Source: Ianthella basta (lineage: Eukaryota > Porifera > Demospongiae > Verongiida > Ianthellidae). Taken from it: a stretch of 64,000 nt of DNA. The translations under genes were made by a program, and so were the position numbers. The stretch lies in assembly GCA_964019415.1 (NCBI GenBank), contig OZ025873.1:2854982-2918981 (forward strand), written 5' to 3'. The notes under the pieces are model-generated. The model ran no database searches, was not told the DNA's origin, and saw only the letters and a program-made list of their open reading frames with translations. This document shows, one piece after another, positions 44,201 to 59,200 of this stretch (positions are counted from its first letter, which is position 1; each line of letters starts with the position of its first letter).

Positions 44201-47200
44201 GTGGTTTTGTTGATGATGTGACACAGCCACAGTTTGTCTCCTACGATCAGTTTAACCTGGAAACTGGTGTGATGACACTAACATTCTCAGAGCCAATTGA
44301 TGCAGGAGCAGTTGACTTCAGCCTTATTACTCTACAGTCATCAGCTGACACTGCCACTGCCATTGTGAGGAACCTGAGTGAATCTGAGCCCACATCTAAG
44401 ACCACAGTGAATCAGCTTAGCCCTAACACCTTGGAGCTTTACATTTCCTTTGAAGACCAGCTCTTTGTCAAAGAGACACCCCTCTTTGCTGTTTCAAGAG
44501 ACACAACATTCCTGTCCTTCAGCAGAGAAGCATTCAGAGACACAGCAGGTAACATTCTTCAAAGTGGCCTCACACCAACAGCTCCAAGCGTGTTCCTCAC
44601 TGATGCCCTTCCCGCCACCCTTGGTGAGTTTGGAATTGACATGGACAATGGCCAATTGAGTTTGACATTCACTGACATCATTAAACCTACTGTGTATGAT
44701 GCACTGGCAGTCACATTCCAGGAGACTGCTGTGAACCCCACCATTATGTACTCTCTCACAAATGGTACCTCACTCTCCAACGACACTTTTAACTTTGTGC
44801 TGGAGGCTCAGATTACCGATGAAGACCTTCTCATCCTGAAACACACCATTGGCCTAGCTACAAGCACTGAGGATACCTTTATTTCTGTGACACCTGCTGT
44901 GACGGTGAACCCTGATGATTCCGCCATCAGCTCTACGACCATGGGTGTTCAAGCAACTGCCTTCCAAAGGGATGTCACACCCGGAAGCCTTGTTGCTTTT
45001 AGTCTTGACCTGAATGTTGGCATTCTCAGTATCTTAGCAACAGAGCCCCTTGACCCCGCCTCCTTTAACCCATCTGGACTCACGCTCATGAACTCTCCCA
45101 ATGCCTCTGCACTTGGTGTGGTGTCATACACACTCACAGGGGGTGTGGCCACACAAAGCAACGTCTCACTGTACCAAGTTGAAGTGTACCTCTCCACAGC
45201 AGACCTCAACATGCTGAAGCGGCTTGATGAACTGGCTACAGGTTTTGACAACATCTTCTTGTCTGCTGCATCGAGTGCATGGGCCGACTTTGGACAAACT
45301 CCCATCAATCCTGTGTCTAACATGGCTGCATTAAGACCCACCAATTTCAGCCAAGACCTCACCCCACCATCCCTGGATGCAGTTGTTCTAGACCTAGATG
45401 CTGGAGAACTAATCCTGAGCTTCAGTGAGGTAATTGACCTAACATCTTTGGATGTTAGTTCTCTCCAACTCCAGACAGAGAGCAATGCTAGCTCTGCCAC
45501 TGCTGAGGTGTTTGAATTTGAACAACTAACCCTTGCCACTCAGTCCAATGATGGTCTCTCTGCTATTGCTGTGTTCTCACTCACACTTGGCGACTTTGAA
45601 GCATTAAAGAACCACTCACTGCTGGGCAACAGTGGATCCACTTACATCAGTTATCCTGACAGCATTGCCATTGATTCTAATGGACACTACCTAGCTGGTG
45701 CCTTTTCAGAAATGGCTATGCAAGTTACCATCACTCCTGATACTACACCACCTGTAATTGCAACATCCCAACTTGATTTGAATGTGGGAAGCTTGACACT
45801 TCAATTTGATGAACCAGTGAATGAAACAACATTCGATAACACTGCAATCTCCCTTGAGGTACCTTGTGGATCAGGACAGATAGTGACCTTTGAGCCTGCC
45901 ACAGCTGTTCCTCAGTCATACAAGGTCCTCTCGTTCTTTATGACAGAGGCTGAGGTGAGAGAGGTCATCCGTCTCACCAATGGAGTTTGTGCTGACATCT
46001 GTCTTGCCATCACTGGGTCCCTTGTGATGGACCTGGCTGGTATGGCTGCTGAATCTACTTCGGGTATGCCTGTGAGTGACTGCATACCAGACAGGACTAG
46101 ACCCACACTGCTCGGCTATGCCATCAACATCAACAATGGAATGGTTCAGTTATCCTTCAGTGAGCCTGTTTCCCTATCCAACATTAGCCACCTGTCCTTC
46201 CAGAATGCCATGACTGCATTGTACAGCTACCAATTGCAGGATGAACCAGAGAATGTGACAGTGACAGGCACAGTGGTGGACATTCAGCTGACTGCTCGTG
46301 ATCTGAATGGCATCAAGGCAACACCCTACACAGCAACCTCCCCTGACAACACTTACCTTGCTGTTGCTCCAGGCTCTTTTGAGGACACCTTTGGAAACCG
46401 CATTGTAGAAACAATCCGCAATGCCACCATCCTCATTGAAGACAATGTGCCTCCTTCGCTCAACTATTTTGAGTTTGGTGCTTATAACGGCCACCTTACA
46501 CTTTCACTTTTCTTCTCTGAGCCCATCAACTACACCTCTGTGGACCTGAGCCAAATAGTTCTGAGGTCAGATGCAAATGGCACCATCAATTACACCCTAA
46601 TGGACTCCTCCCCTCTGCCAATCTATGACAGTGTGATTCGAGTGCCTCTAGCTGATTCTGACACAGATGCTATCCTTCTTCTGCCACCCCTCGGAACATC
46701 AAATGACTCCACATTCCTCTTTTTTGCAAGTGCAGCTGCCCTTGACATGCAAGGGCTCCCTGTTCCAGAATTCGGACCTACCTCAGCTGTGAACAGCCAA
46801 GACAACTTGAATCCTCCAACACTACTAGCTTTCTGGCTGAACCTCCAGACAAGGTTGATGCAGTTCCAATTCTCTGCACCCATCTTGGTTTCCACCTTTG
46901 ATCCTTCCCACATTACTATTCAGAGTAGTGAGACCTCATCAGACACCAGCTACACATTTGTCAGTGGGAGTGCAACGGCACTGAATGACACTGTGGTGTA
47001 CCTGATGCTGTCGACTGCAGACCTTGATGGACTACAGAGCACTCCAGACCTGGCAACAGAGCTGAATGACACCTTCCTTTCTCTCACAAGAGGGCTGGTG
47101 CGGGACATGTCTGGTTTAGCAGTGAGACCCATCCCCACCACTGGAGCTCTTCAAGCTGGCAATTTCACGCCTGACGCTGATGCTCCCAGTCTTGTAGGCT

Positions 47201-50200
47201 TCACTCTCAGTTTGAGAGGACGAGACCCCCTCGTTCTCACCTTCTCAGAGACGGTCCTTGCTGACTCCTTCCAGCCCTCACTGATGTTCATCCTCAGTGC
47301 ACCTAACAGCTCGAATGCATTCATGTTCACCAACACTACTGTCTTGTCTGGCAGTGGAACTGTGGTGGAGATATCCATCTCCCTCGCTGACAAGAGGAGC
47401 TTACAGCAAATACCTGACATTGCAACATCTGTCAATGACACCTACATCAGCATTTCTGAAGGGCTGTTTGTGGATGCTGATGGGTTGAGTGTTCAAGCTA
47501 TACCCCCTGAAGTTGCCCTCAGGGCAGATGTAGTCATTCCTGATGAGGATCCCCCCCAGATTACCACTTTTGACTTTGATTTCAATGCCAAGACCATGAC
47601 CCTTTTTGTCAATGAACCAGTGAGTGCTGACTCCTTCAACGTTGAAGCTTTCACTCTTCAGGACTCTGCCATCAATGCAACAGCATCTGTCACCTTATCA
47701 AATGCAAGCAGCTTGATTGGAGTCAAGGACTTCAGCATAGTCACCGTATCTCTGTCTGACAGTGATCTGAATGCCATCAAAACAGCACGAATATGTCTTG
47801 CAGCATCAGTCTGCTTCCTCACCCACTCTGCTGGTGCAATTTCTGATGCCCTGGGCCAGCCTGCTGTCAACATCACAGTTGGTATCCAAGTGAACAATCT
47901 AGGCAATGATACCTTTGGTCCCTCACTTGCATCATTTGACCAGTTTAATTTTGCTGCTGGCACCATCACACTTACCTTCAATGAGTCTATTGTTGCTTCT
48001 TCAGTGGACTTCACTGGAGTGGTTCTGCAGCCAATTTACGACTCTGCCAACATGTCCATCAGTCTTACTGGGGGCTCCATCACTGGTGATGGGCCTACTG
48101 TAACAATCACTCTTACAGATGAAGACTTGGTTGCCATTCAACTCAACCAATTCCTCTGCACATCTCGTGGTACCTGCTATGTCAACGTTAGGGGCAGATT
48201 CCCAACAGACGTCCATGGAAATGACTTAGCTGAATTGGAGGAAGGTCTTATTGCCTTAGCCTTTGTGCAAGATAATCTACGACCAGAAGTGGCCAATTTC
48301 TCACTTGACCTGAATACAGGCAGCCTTCAGCTCACCTTCACTGAACCGATAAGCATTGAACTGTTTGAGATTTCAGGACTTGCCATTCAGGGTGGAGCTA
48401 GCAGCACAAACGCAGTGAACTTCACCAGTGGAACCATGACTGGAGGAGAAAATACACGCATTGTAACTGTGGCAATCTCTCGGTTTGACCTCAATGCCAT
48501 CAAGATGTCTCCCTTTGCCACCTCAATAGACAACACGTACCTCACTGCCACGCCAGGTACAGCAAGAGACCTTGCCCTCCCTCCCAACTACCTTGTTGCA
48601 ATTCCTGCCTCAGCAGCACTAAGGGCTGTAGATTACACTGGTGACAGCACACCACCCACTCTGGAGCAGTTCAACCTAGACCTGGATGAGAACACTGTGC
48701 AGCTAGTCTTTGATGAACCTCTTAACACTAGCCAAATTGACCTGTCTCTCTTCACAATCCACTCTGGTGTGAGTGGTGCCCCTAATGTGACTCTGGTAGG
48801 AAGTACAATTCGATCAGTACAGACTGGTGAATCATCCTACATTCTGTTAGATTTGACTGTGGATACCATCATAGCACTCAAATCTACCACAGAAGTTGGT
48901 ACCAACTCAACGAACACAATGCTCAACATTGACAATGGTGCAGCCTTTGACATGGCTGGCAACAACCTTGGTGCCATAAATGCTGCTGTCACTTCTCTCC
49001 AACCAGACTCACTGCAACCACAACTGTTGTCCTTCTCCATTGATCTAACTGTGGGACGTCTGCAACTCACTTATAACGACGTTGTTAACCCATCCAGCTT
49101 TGACTCCACAGGCATTACACTCCAGGGAGGTTTGTACCAGTCTGCAGGCAACTTCTTCACACTGACCAATGCCAGCACACTTGTGGACCCTGCTTTCAGC
49201 TATGTGCTCACTGTAGACCTTGGCAGCGATGTCGACATTGTTCGCCTCAACCCAGCTATTGTTGCTGATCCCCATGTCACCATGCGTGCAAGTACTGTGG
49301 ATGACTACCTAGGGAAGGATGTGGTTGCAATCACAGATGGCAAGGCACTAAGAGCATCCAATGTTACTGTTGATCTCAGCCAGCCAGAGGTTGTTGCATT
49401 CAGCCTGGATATGAATAATGGACAGCTCACGATCACCTTCACAGACATTATCAGAGCCACTTCCATTGATGTTACAGGTCTGGCTCTTCAGGATGGTCGT
49501 ACAGCTACAACAACAGGCAATGTCTACCAACTGACAGGATCCACTGGAGCCCCGTCTCTCTCCCACGGTGGTACAGAACTCACCATCATCCTCTCGACAA
49601 CAGATCTGAATGCAATCAACTCCATCAGAGGCCTTGCCACTCAGGCAAGCAACACCTTCCTAACTGTCGATCCTTCTGCTGTGACAGACATTTCCAGTAA
49701 CCCTGTTGTGGCCATTGAAAATGGAGCAGCACTCAACATTACAGCCTTTGTACCAGATACCACACCTCCACAGCTGAACCAATTTGTCCTTGACCTGGAC
49801 AGAGGAGTTGCTACACTTGGATTTACTGAGTTTGTGGATCCGCTGTCCTTTGATGCAGCTTTCATCACTGTCCAGGACGTCAGTGATGCTAGAGTGTCCA
49901 GACCAACATTTGTCAACTTGAATGGTAGTGAACTGGCAGTATCAGTACCATCAGATATGTTTGAACTCCGCCTGGCTGTCCCCGTCATACGGCAGCTGTC
50001 CTTTAACACTTTCTTTATCACCATCACGCCTGATGCAGTAGAAGACATGGCAGGCAATAACGTCATTTCCATCTCAACTGGGCTGCCCCTTCCTGCGGAT
50101 GAGGTGATTCGGGACACATCAGCTCCCATGCTGGCCTCCTTCAACCTGGACTTGGGTCTTGGCACAGTGACTCTTACATTTAGCAAGCCTATCCTAGTAG

Positions 50201-53200
50201 ACACCCTACAGCTGAGCCTGGCCACATTGCTAAGCGACACCACTGCCACACCCCTGGAAATGCTGAACCTCAACGAAGCCTCCACTTCCAGCTCAGATGG
50301 AATAGTCATACTGGTGGATCTGTCATATACTGAGGCCAACTTCCTTCGCCAGTCCACTCTCATTGCCACCTCAAGAGCTAACACCTACCTCAATGCCTCC
50401 TTTGGCCTAGCAAGGGATCTGATAAATCGTTCTACTGAAATGACTATCGTACAAGTGAATGATTTTGTTGCAGATCGTCTACCTCCACGTGTGACCTATT
50501 CTGTCCTTGACCTAAATACAGGAGCACTCAATCTCACATTTGATGAACCACTGCAGAACATTTCTGCCAACAGCATTATCTTCCAGAATGCAGTCATAGA
50601 TCCAACTGTCTCTGTCCAACTCTATAACAGCACTGTTGTGGACTTCAGTGAAAATGTGGCTTTTATCAGTGTCCCTGACATCACTGACAAGATCGTTGAA
50701 GTGATTGATGCCATCAATGCTGCACTGGAAACAGTAGGAGATTTCCTGGAGAGGCTTAGAAGAGCCCTTTCAATATCATTTGCAGCTGGTGGTGTTACAG
50801 ACATGGCTGACAACACTGTACTAATCCGTTCAGAAGGTGTTCTCATAACAGACATCATCAATGACATGGTTCGACCCACCCTGTTAACCTTCACTTGGAA
50901 CCTGGACAGTGAGAATCTGAGGCTCACCTTCTCTGAGGTGATTGATGCCTCTTCCATACAGCTACCACTGTTGACAATGGTGAACAGTACATCAATGATC
51001 TTCACCAACTACCAGCTGACTGAGGAAAGCACTGTTCTGTCGAACAGTGGGCGCATCATTGAGCTCCACCTTCTTGGACAAGATGCAGCAGGCATCAAAG
51101 CACTCCCATCACTTGGAGTATTTACCAACAACACCTACATTTCCATCACAGAAGAATTTGCTTCTGATCTGGGAGGCAATAGAGTCTTTGCTATCAATCA
51201 GTCCCTAGCCTTGCAAGCATCTGAAGTTTTCCCTGACACAATGCCTCCCTACTTGATGGGCTTTGTGCTAGACCTGTCCAAGAGTCAACTGATCCTGACA
51301 TTCTCTGAAACAGTGGTCATCTCTACTTTCAACGTCACACAGATCACCCTTCAGGCTACTGCCAATGGGACAGGCATGTATGTGGCACTGCAGGGAGGCT
51401 ACTTCCCTCAGCAGAACACTGGAATTTTGATCATCTCCTTGCTACCATCAGATGCAAACACACTCAAGGACCTTTCTGTTGCCAGAATAATGGCCACAGC
51501 CCCCAGCAACACGTTCATCAGTTATCCAAGCTCAATCGTTGAGGATACAGCCGGATTCCCAGTGATAGAGATTCCCTCTACTGCTGCCCAGCCAGCCACT
51601 CAAGTGGTCACTGACACTGTTGGTCCGATGGTGTTGGCCTTCTTCTTAGACCTTAACACTGGCAACCTTACTCTTCACTTTGATGAAACAGTGAACGTGT
51701 CCACTTTTGACATCACTACAATCACACTTTTGAAGAACCAGTCCACCAGTAGTCCGATGGCTGCCTTAACGACGGTTTCCATGGCAACCACACTAAGTGA
51801 TGGGACTACTATTATGGTGTTCTTGAGCAATGATGACCAGAATGCTATCAAGGGGCAACAGCTATGCAACTCCACAGACGAGTGTTACCTGATCCACACC
51901 GAAGGCCTAGTGTCCGACCGTATGATGCAGTCTTCTGCTGAGAGATCCATCCAAGACGCCCTAATGGCCAGCGATATTGGCACTGATTTCACTAACCCTG
52001 TACTTTTGGAGTTTGTTCTGATGGACATGGATGAAGGACTAATGAGACTGAGGTTCTCTGAGACCATGTACACACCTTCAGTGATGCTTGCGGGTCTGTC
52101 TCTGGAAGCTGCAGGAAGATCCATTACCCTCAGCCAAGGAGATGTCCTCCCAAGCACCACACCTGTGATAGAGATTCTCTTATCCAATACTGACTTGAAC
52201 AGCATCAAAATGGACAACCTCATTTGCAGAGATACTCTTGTTTGCCAACTTGTGGTGTCTGCCATATTTATCACAGACTATGCTGGCAATGCAGTACAAG
52301 CAACATCTGGACTCTTTACCCCAACCACCTTCATCCCAGATGAGACAGGTCCGAGTGTTGCATCTTTCCTCCTTGACCTGGAAAGCAGGACTATTGTCCT
52401 CAACTTCAACGAAGTTGTGTCACAGTTCAGATCTAATGCCCTTGTCATCCAAAATGCTCAGAATGCCAGTGTGAGCTACCAGCTCACCACCGATCACCCA
52501 CCTTTTACTACTCCCTTGGAAACAATAAATGTCACTCTGACAGAACTGGATACCAACTCACTCAAAGCAACAGCTGGGCTGGCAAAGTCAATCAATACAA
52601 CCTTCATTACTCACTCAAGTGTGCTAGCTCTGGACACAGTCCCACTGAACGCCATCCCAAGAGAGGATGGTGTAAGTGCTCTGCAAGCTAGCTTTTTGGC
52701 TGTTGACGTCACACGACCTGAGCTGGTTCAGTTCTCATCTCTGGACTTCAATGAGGGCTTCCTTGAAGTTTCCTTCACAGAACCAGTGGATCCAGCATCA
52801 TACAATGCCAGTCTCTTTGTCATCCAGTCTGAGCTCAATGGAGGCACAAGGTGAGATTTATGCTATGCATGCTAATGCCTGCTCATATCTGCGTGATTGT
52901 ACATGTGGCACTGCTGTGAGCTAAATAGTGTAAAGTAATGCAATGTACATGTGCATTTTGTGCTACTTTGTACCTATCTCATTGACTGCCCAGGTATACC
53001 TTGAGTGGAGGAGAAACATCCTACAGTCCAGCTGACAGTCTCTTCACTACTCTACGAGTGGCTCTTGCTGCACAAGATGTTATTGCCATCCGTAATGATA
53101 CTAGCATTGCCACTGTCCAAAGTGATACCTTCCTGGTGCTGAGCCCAGGAGCAGTAGCAGATTTCAGTGACAACCCCCTGAATGTAGCCACATCTCGTGG

Positions 53201-56200
53201 CATCATGGCTGAAAGGTATGTACATATGCAATAAGCTTTTAGTTAGGCAAGGTCATTATTTAGCAGTTCTCTGTATTGCATGATGGCTCTACATGTCTTC
53301 ATTCCTCTCCCTCCCTCCTCCAACAGTGTGGTGACTGATATCTCTCCTGCCTCCCTTATTGGCTTCACCCTGGACATGAACAGCACACAGCTCATCCTGA
53401 CATTCAATGATGTTGTACTGGCCAACACACTGATGGTCACTAGCATCAGTATTCTAGGGTCAGGTGGAGAGCAGTACCAGCTAACGGAAGGTGTCATCCT
53501 GTCGACTGACAGCTATGAAATGACAATCCAACTGTCACAGTTTGATGCAGACCAGCTGAGGATCGACCCAGGTCTTGCCACATCAATTGACAACTCTTTT
53601 GTTCGCACTGAGTCAGGCTATTTGCAGGACTTTGCCAACCTGGGGGTCATTGCTGTTGACCAGTTCCAGGCAACAACTTTCATCCGTGACCAAGTTCCTC
53701 CGGTACTGCTGAATTACACCCTTGACATCAATCAAGCCCTGCTGACACTATATGTGAATGAAATCTTGGACCTCGCATCATTCCAGCCATCTGGATTCAT
53801 CTTCCAGTCAACAGTGAATGGAGATGGGGATGCTTATGTACTCAAAGGAGGAGTAGCCCGGTTTGCAACACCTCCTGAATCTTACATCGTAGAAGTTGAT
53901 TTGTCCGAAGAAGATATCAACGGACTGAAGATGACAGTGGGAGTGGCCACAGCTCTGACCAACACCTTCCTCTCACTTAGCGACGGAGCCATTAGAGACC
54001 CAGGCAACAATTCCATTGTTCCAATTCCCACTTCTCAGGCCTTGCCAGCAGCCAATTTGGAAGCAGACATGGTACCTCCTGTGCTGCATACCGTCATCCT
54101 GGACCTGCAGCAGGGAGCCCTCATCTTCAATTTCTCAGAGGCTGTAAACACCACTGGGTTCCTCTCTCTCATCGAGCTTCACAATGGGGCTGGCACTGCT
54201 GCTGACCTCAGCAATGCACAGCTCATTGTCCCAGAAGGTAGTAGTCTTGTCCTAGTGCAGCTGTCTGATGAAGAATTGAACAGCATCAAACTGAACCCAG
54301 ACATTGGTAACAGCACTGCAGACACTCAAGTCACCATCCAAGTTGGCAGGATTTTTGACTATGTTAATCTGGGCCTCGCTTCAACTGCAATGACACGCCC
54401 AGTTGATGAAGTGATTCCAGATACAGTAGGACCAGTGATAGCCATGTCCACCTTTGATCTCAACACTGGACTGCTTACCATTGTCTTTGATGAGTATGCT
54501 AACATCACCAGCACTCTTGACCTTAGTGCACTGAACATCCAAAACAGTGATAGTGGGGCCATACTGGCTAACTTGTCTGATGCTACTACCAATACCACTA
54601 TGGATGGCCGGAACCTCTTTGTCTTTCTTTCACCTGAAGACTTGGATGCTATCAACAGTGACCAAACACTACAGAGAATAGCACTTGGTGTGTCACCTGG
54701 CCTGGTGGACGACTTCCTTGGTAATTCATCTCCCTCATCTACTGTGCTGGTGGATTCAATAATCACTGACAACCAGCCTCCACTTCTAGAGAGCTTCTCC
54801 GTTGACATGAACACTGGTGAGGTAGTCCTGTCATTTTCTGAAACTGTTCTTACAGACAACTTCACCCTTTCTGCAATCACTCTACATGGCTCAGCAATGG
54901 ATGCAGCAGATGGCTACACCCTTCAAAGTGGCCTTTTTGATGTCCAAGGTAGCACCATTGCACTGACCCTTTCAGAAGATGACTTGAATGCAGTAAAGGT
55001 CCTTGAAAGTGTAGGACTGAACGAAACTACCTCCTTCCTGACTCTTGCCTCAGGATATGTGAGAGACCTTAGGGGAAATGTCCTTCTTGATATTGCCACA
55101 GCAATGGCATCCACAGTTGTGAGAGATACAGTGTCCCCTGCACTTCTTTCATTTGCCTTCTCCTACACAAGGGGAGACAAAGCACCTATTGCTTTAGTCT
55201 TGGTTTTCAATGAAACCATTGACATCTCCTCCTTGCAGTTTGACCAGACATTGTTCCACCAATTCAGTAATGGTTCAGGCCAGCAGTTCACCCTATCAAG
55301 CAGTTCCCTGCCACAACAGAATGCACAAATAGTGAACATCATTGTGTCCAATGAAGACCTGGCCCAGCTGGAAGATGCTGCTCCTGTTGCACAAGAGGAG
55401 TCAGCCACCTTCCTTACTGTGACTGGCAGCAGTGTTTCTGACACATCAGGCAATCCAGTGATGGGTGTGACACTTCCTGTGACCCCACCCCTTGTGCACT
55501 TGACTCCACCCTCACTGACCAACTTCACCGTGAACATAGTGGATGGTACACTCTCTTTCACATTTTCTGAGCCAGTCAATGCAAGCAGCTTTGACATCAC
55601 AAAGTTCACTCTTCAGGACAGTGCAACAGCAACCATCAACAGGTACATGTTCAGGTTCCAAGGCACTCTTACCACAGTGAGTGACACAGAGCTCTTGCTC
55701 GAAGCAGATCCTGCAGACATCAATGGAATCAAAGGCGTACCAAATGTTGCAACCGCATTGGACTTCACCTATGCCTCTTTGGAGGAAGGGTTAATTGAGG
55801 ACCTGGACGGACATGCTGCCTTTGCCATACCCATCACCTCAGCACTCCCAGCTGATGATGTAGTCCCTGAAACCTCAGCACCTTCCCTGCTGTATTTCAG
55901 TGTAGACTTTAACCCGGGCCGCCCCATCACTCTTGTATTCTCAGAAACAGTCATTGCAGACATGCTGAGGCTGGACCTGTTCACACTCCAGGATCGCCAG
56001 AGCTCTCCAGTACACTCTGTTAACTTCTCCACTGCTGAGCCAATCACAGCAAGTAGTGACATCATTGAGGTGTTCCTTCCATTGGAGGTGAGAGACCAGA
56101 TCTTGGCAACTGACAACTTTGCAGATTCCAGAGCCAATACATACCTCACCTGGCCCACGGGAGCAGCAGCAGACAGAGATGGCAACCTCGTTGCAGGAGG

Positions 56201-59200
56201 CACCCTTCAGGCCTTCTCAGTGGCCATCGATACAACACCTCCCAGTATCGCAAGAGTGGTTCTGAACCTGGACACCCGCCTCTTTGAGGTCACCTTTGAT
56301 GAAAATGTCATTAGCAACACTATCTCTCTTCAGGGGTTGACCTTCCAGAATTCAGCAGAGAATGTTACTGTGAACTACACCCTTACGGCCAGCTACACCA
56401 TCACAGGAATAGATGTGTCTGTGTTCAGACTGTTTCTAGAAGATGCTGACTTGAACGCCATCAAAGCCTTGGACCTCTGTGATTCTTCTGCTGACTGTTA
56501 CCTGGCCTATGCTGCAGATTCCTTCAGGGATTCCAGGACAATTGGAACAGCTGGTGGTGTCATTCAGATTGTGGATTACACTCCAGACTCAGTGAGACCT
56601 GCGTTTGTGGCCTTTACCAGCATCAACCTGACTGGAAGAGAGCTCACTGTTGAGTTTTCTGAGCCTGTCAATGCATCTTCCTTCATCCCTACTGCATTCT
56701 CCCTCAGAACTCTATTCTCTGAGGAATCCCTCAGTAACTTCACTCTCACTGGTGGTGCAGCTGTCAGCATAGGTAACATGCTGGTCATCAGTCTACTTGA
56801 AGAGGACGCACTTGCCATCATTGAAGACCCTGAGCTGTGTACATGGAGAGGAAATTGCTACATCTCAATTGCTGCTGGAGCTGTAAAGGATCCTGCAGAT
56901 CTCCCACTACTACCAGTTGTGAGTGAGGTCACAGCAATTGTACGAGACTACATTGATGACACCACTCCTCCCGTTCTTGTCTCCTTCTGTCTGGATGTCA
57001 ATGAAGGGTCACTGTCACTTACCTTCAGTGAACCTGTTAACCCAACCAACTTGAATCCCACTGCAATTACCCTCCAGGATGCTGCCAATGCCTCTGAAAG
57101 CTACACTCTGAATGCAACTGCCAGCACCCGAAGCCCAAGAGGTCTTGTGGTTGACATCACACTGAATGTAGTGGACCTCAACCTGCTGAAGATTACCACC
57201 TTTGTATCTCAACGTAGGATGGTGTACATCTCCCTGCTTCCTACTGCCATCACTGACCTTGCCCTCATACCCAACTATGTGACAGAAATACTATTGGAGA
57301 ATGGTCTCAGTGGGAAACTGATCAGTGACGGTGTGAGACCAAGACTGACATCCTTTGTATTGGATTTGGACTCAGACCTGCTTGTTCTCTCATTTGATAA
57401 ACCAATCAATGTGCCTGAAATGGATTTCACTGCTTTCACGTTTGGCACCCCCACCCTCTCTCATCCCCTACAAGGAGGTTTGGTGATCAGCTCTCAAGTA
57501 GCAGCAACCCACATTGTTACTGTACAGCTTAACAGCTACGATGTGATAGCTCTGAAATCTGACAGTGGCATCTTTGCCTCTCCTGCTGCCACTACTTTAG
57601 CTTTCACCTCCAGTGCTGCTTCTGATCCAGCTAGCAACCCCATCCAACCCCGCCTGGCTGGCTTGGTAGTGTCAGTCCTGATTCCCGACTCTTCACGGGT
57701 ACAGCTCACTGCATTCACTTTGGACATGGTGGAAGGTGTTTTGAACCTCACCTTCTCTGATGTGGTCGATCCAACTACCTTCAACCCAGTGGCTATTGTT
57801 TTGCAGTCAACAGTCCATAGGTAAGTTCATGGTATTGATTGTGCATTAACAAAAACTTATGGTTTGATAGTTACTGGAGTGTGTTCACATGAGCACATGT
57901 ACTAGGAGTGCATGTCTATGGGGCAAGTGCCAATATAATTATGAGGGTATTGTACATGAGATGTTGCATGCAACTTTCTTAGAAGTGAGTAGCTCAGTAC
58001 AACACTAATATTGTGCAAGGCCTAGTATACTGTGCATGTCAGTAGTTTTGACTAGCACATACCTAAGTATATGTAGGAGACTGACATTGTCAATCTAATC
58101 ACATGCACAAGTGCAAATGTATTATGGAACATGCAACATGCAAGTGTTTCGTTCTGTTCGGCCTTTCTTAGGTCTAATGGTACGTGGGCACGTCTGACAG
58201 GAACAAGTGCTACCAACAGCACCATCGGATACAGCATCACCATCTATCTCAACCAAGACATTCTCGTTGTCAAGTCAGCAGGGGAGATTGGACACTCCGT
58301 CAATACCACCTACATCACCATTGAGAGCAGTCTGATTGATGACTTCTTTGGGAAAGATAATGAGGCCATCACTGATGGTAAAGCCATCCAAGCTACTGAA
58401 GTCATTAGTGAAAATACCCCACCAAATCTTCTGGAGTTTGCCCTCAACATTGACTTGGGTGTGCTGGACCTCACGTTTGATGATGTAATTGATGTGATGT
58501 CATTTGACATCACTGGGTTTACCCTGTACAGGAATGCAGATGGTAGTGGTGACCAGTTTACCCTTGCTACCTCAACTGTCATGAGGGTCTCACCTGGTAC
58601 AATCATCACTGTGGAGATCTCTGAAGCAGACTTGAATGGCATCAAATCGACCCTCAGACCAACTATGGACATTACAGCACTCTACCTCAGTGTGGCTGCC
58701 AATTCAGTTGCTGACAGCTTCGGCAATGTCATGTCCCCCATTTCACTGCTGCCTTCCACCACACTTGTACCGGACACTTTCTTACCATCACTAGAAAGCT
58801 TCTCCCTGGACCTCAACAGAGCTCTACTGCAGCTGACATTCACAGAGGCCGTTGAGATTGAAACTCTAGAACCCTCTGCCATCACCCTGCAGAACCTGCC
58901 AAGCAGGCTTCTACCTAATGCTGTGGCTGTGCCTTTCACATCAGCTGTCAATCCAGTAATTGTTGGAACTGTTGTTAACTTTGGCATCACCAATGATGAC
59001 TTTGGACGCATCACATCAACATCTAATCTAGCAACTGGTATCAACAATACCTATCTCTCCCTCACCCGTTTTGCTTTCTCAGACTCTAGTGGCAACCCTG
59101 TGGTACCCATTCGAGATATCAATGCGCTGGAAGCCTCTGAGTTCATTCCAGACACAACTGGGCCTTCCCTGATGTCGTATGAACTCAGTCTGGCTGATGG

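Larger units (their letters stand above)
43462..51993 (+). repeat. 23-module higher-order repeat, block 6
   Basis: Modules 116-138, 2,844 codons, no intron. Cys pairs at 43714/43732 (position 1), 47794/47812 (12), 48157/48175 (13) and 51865/51883 (23). The long-hairpin module 9 starts at 46450. The position-16 motif (DDYLGKDVVAITDG) is at about 49299-49343. Positions 4 and 16 read FTDIIK and YNDVVN. Module 122 (position 7) has four cysteines and module 135 (position 20) a helical insertion. Confidence 0.92.

Noticed and set aside
52851..58171. Three separate genes in the last 11 kb because the open frames are interrupted
   Set aside because: Each interruption is bounded by matching splice sites of the same phase and cuts within or just after a module that becomes normal only when joined; the 23-module register also continues across all of them.
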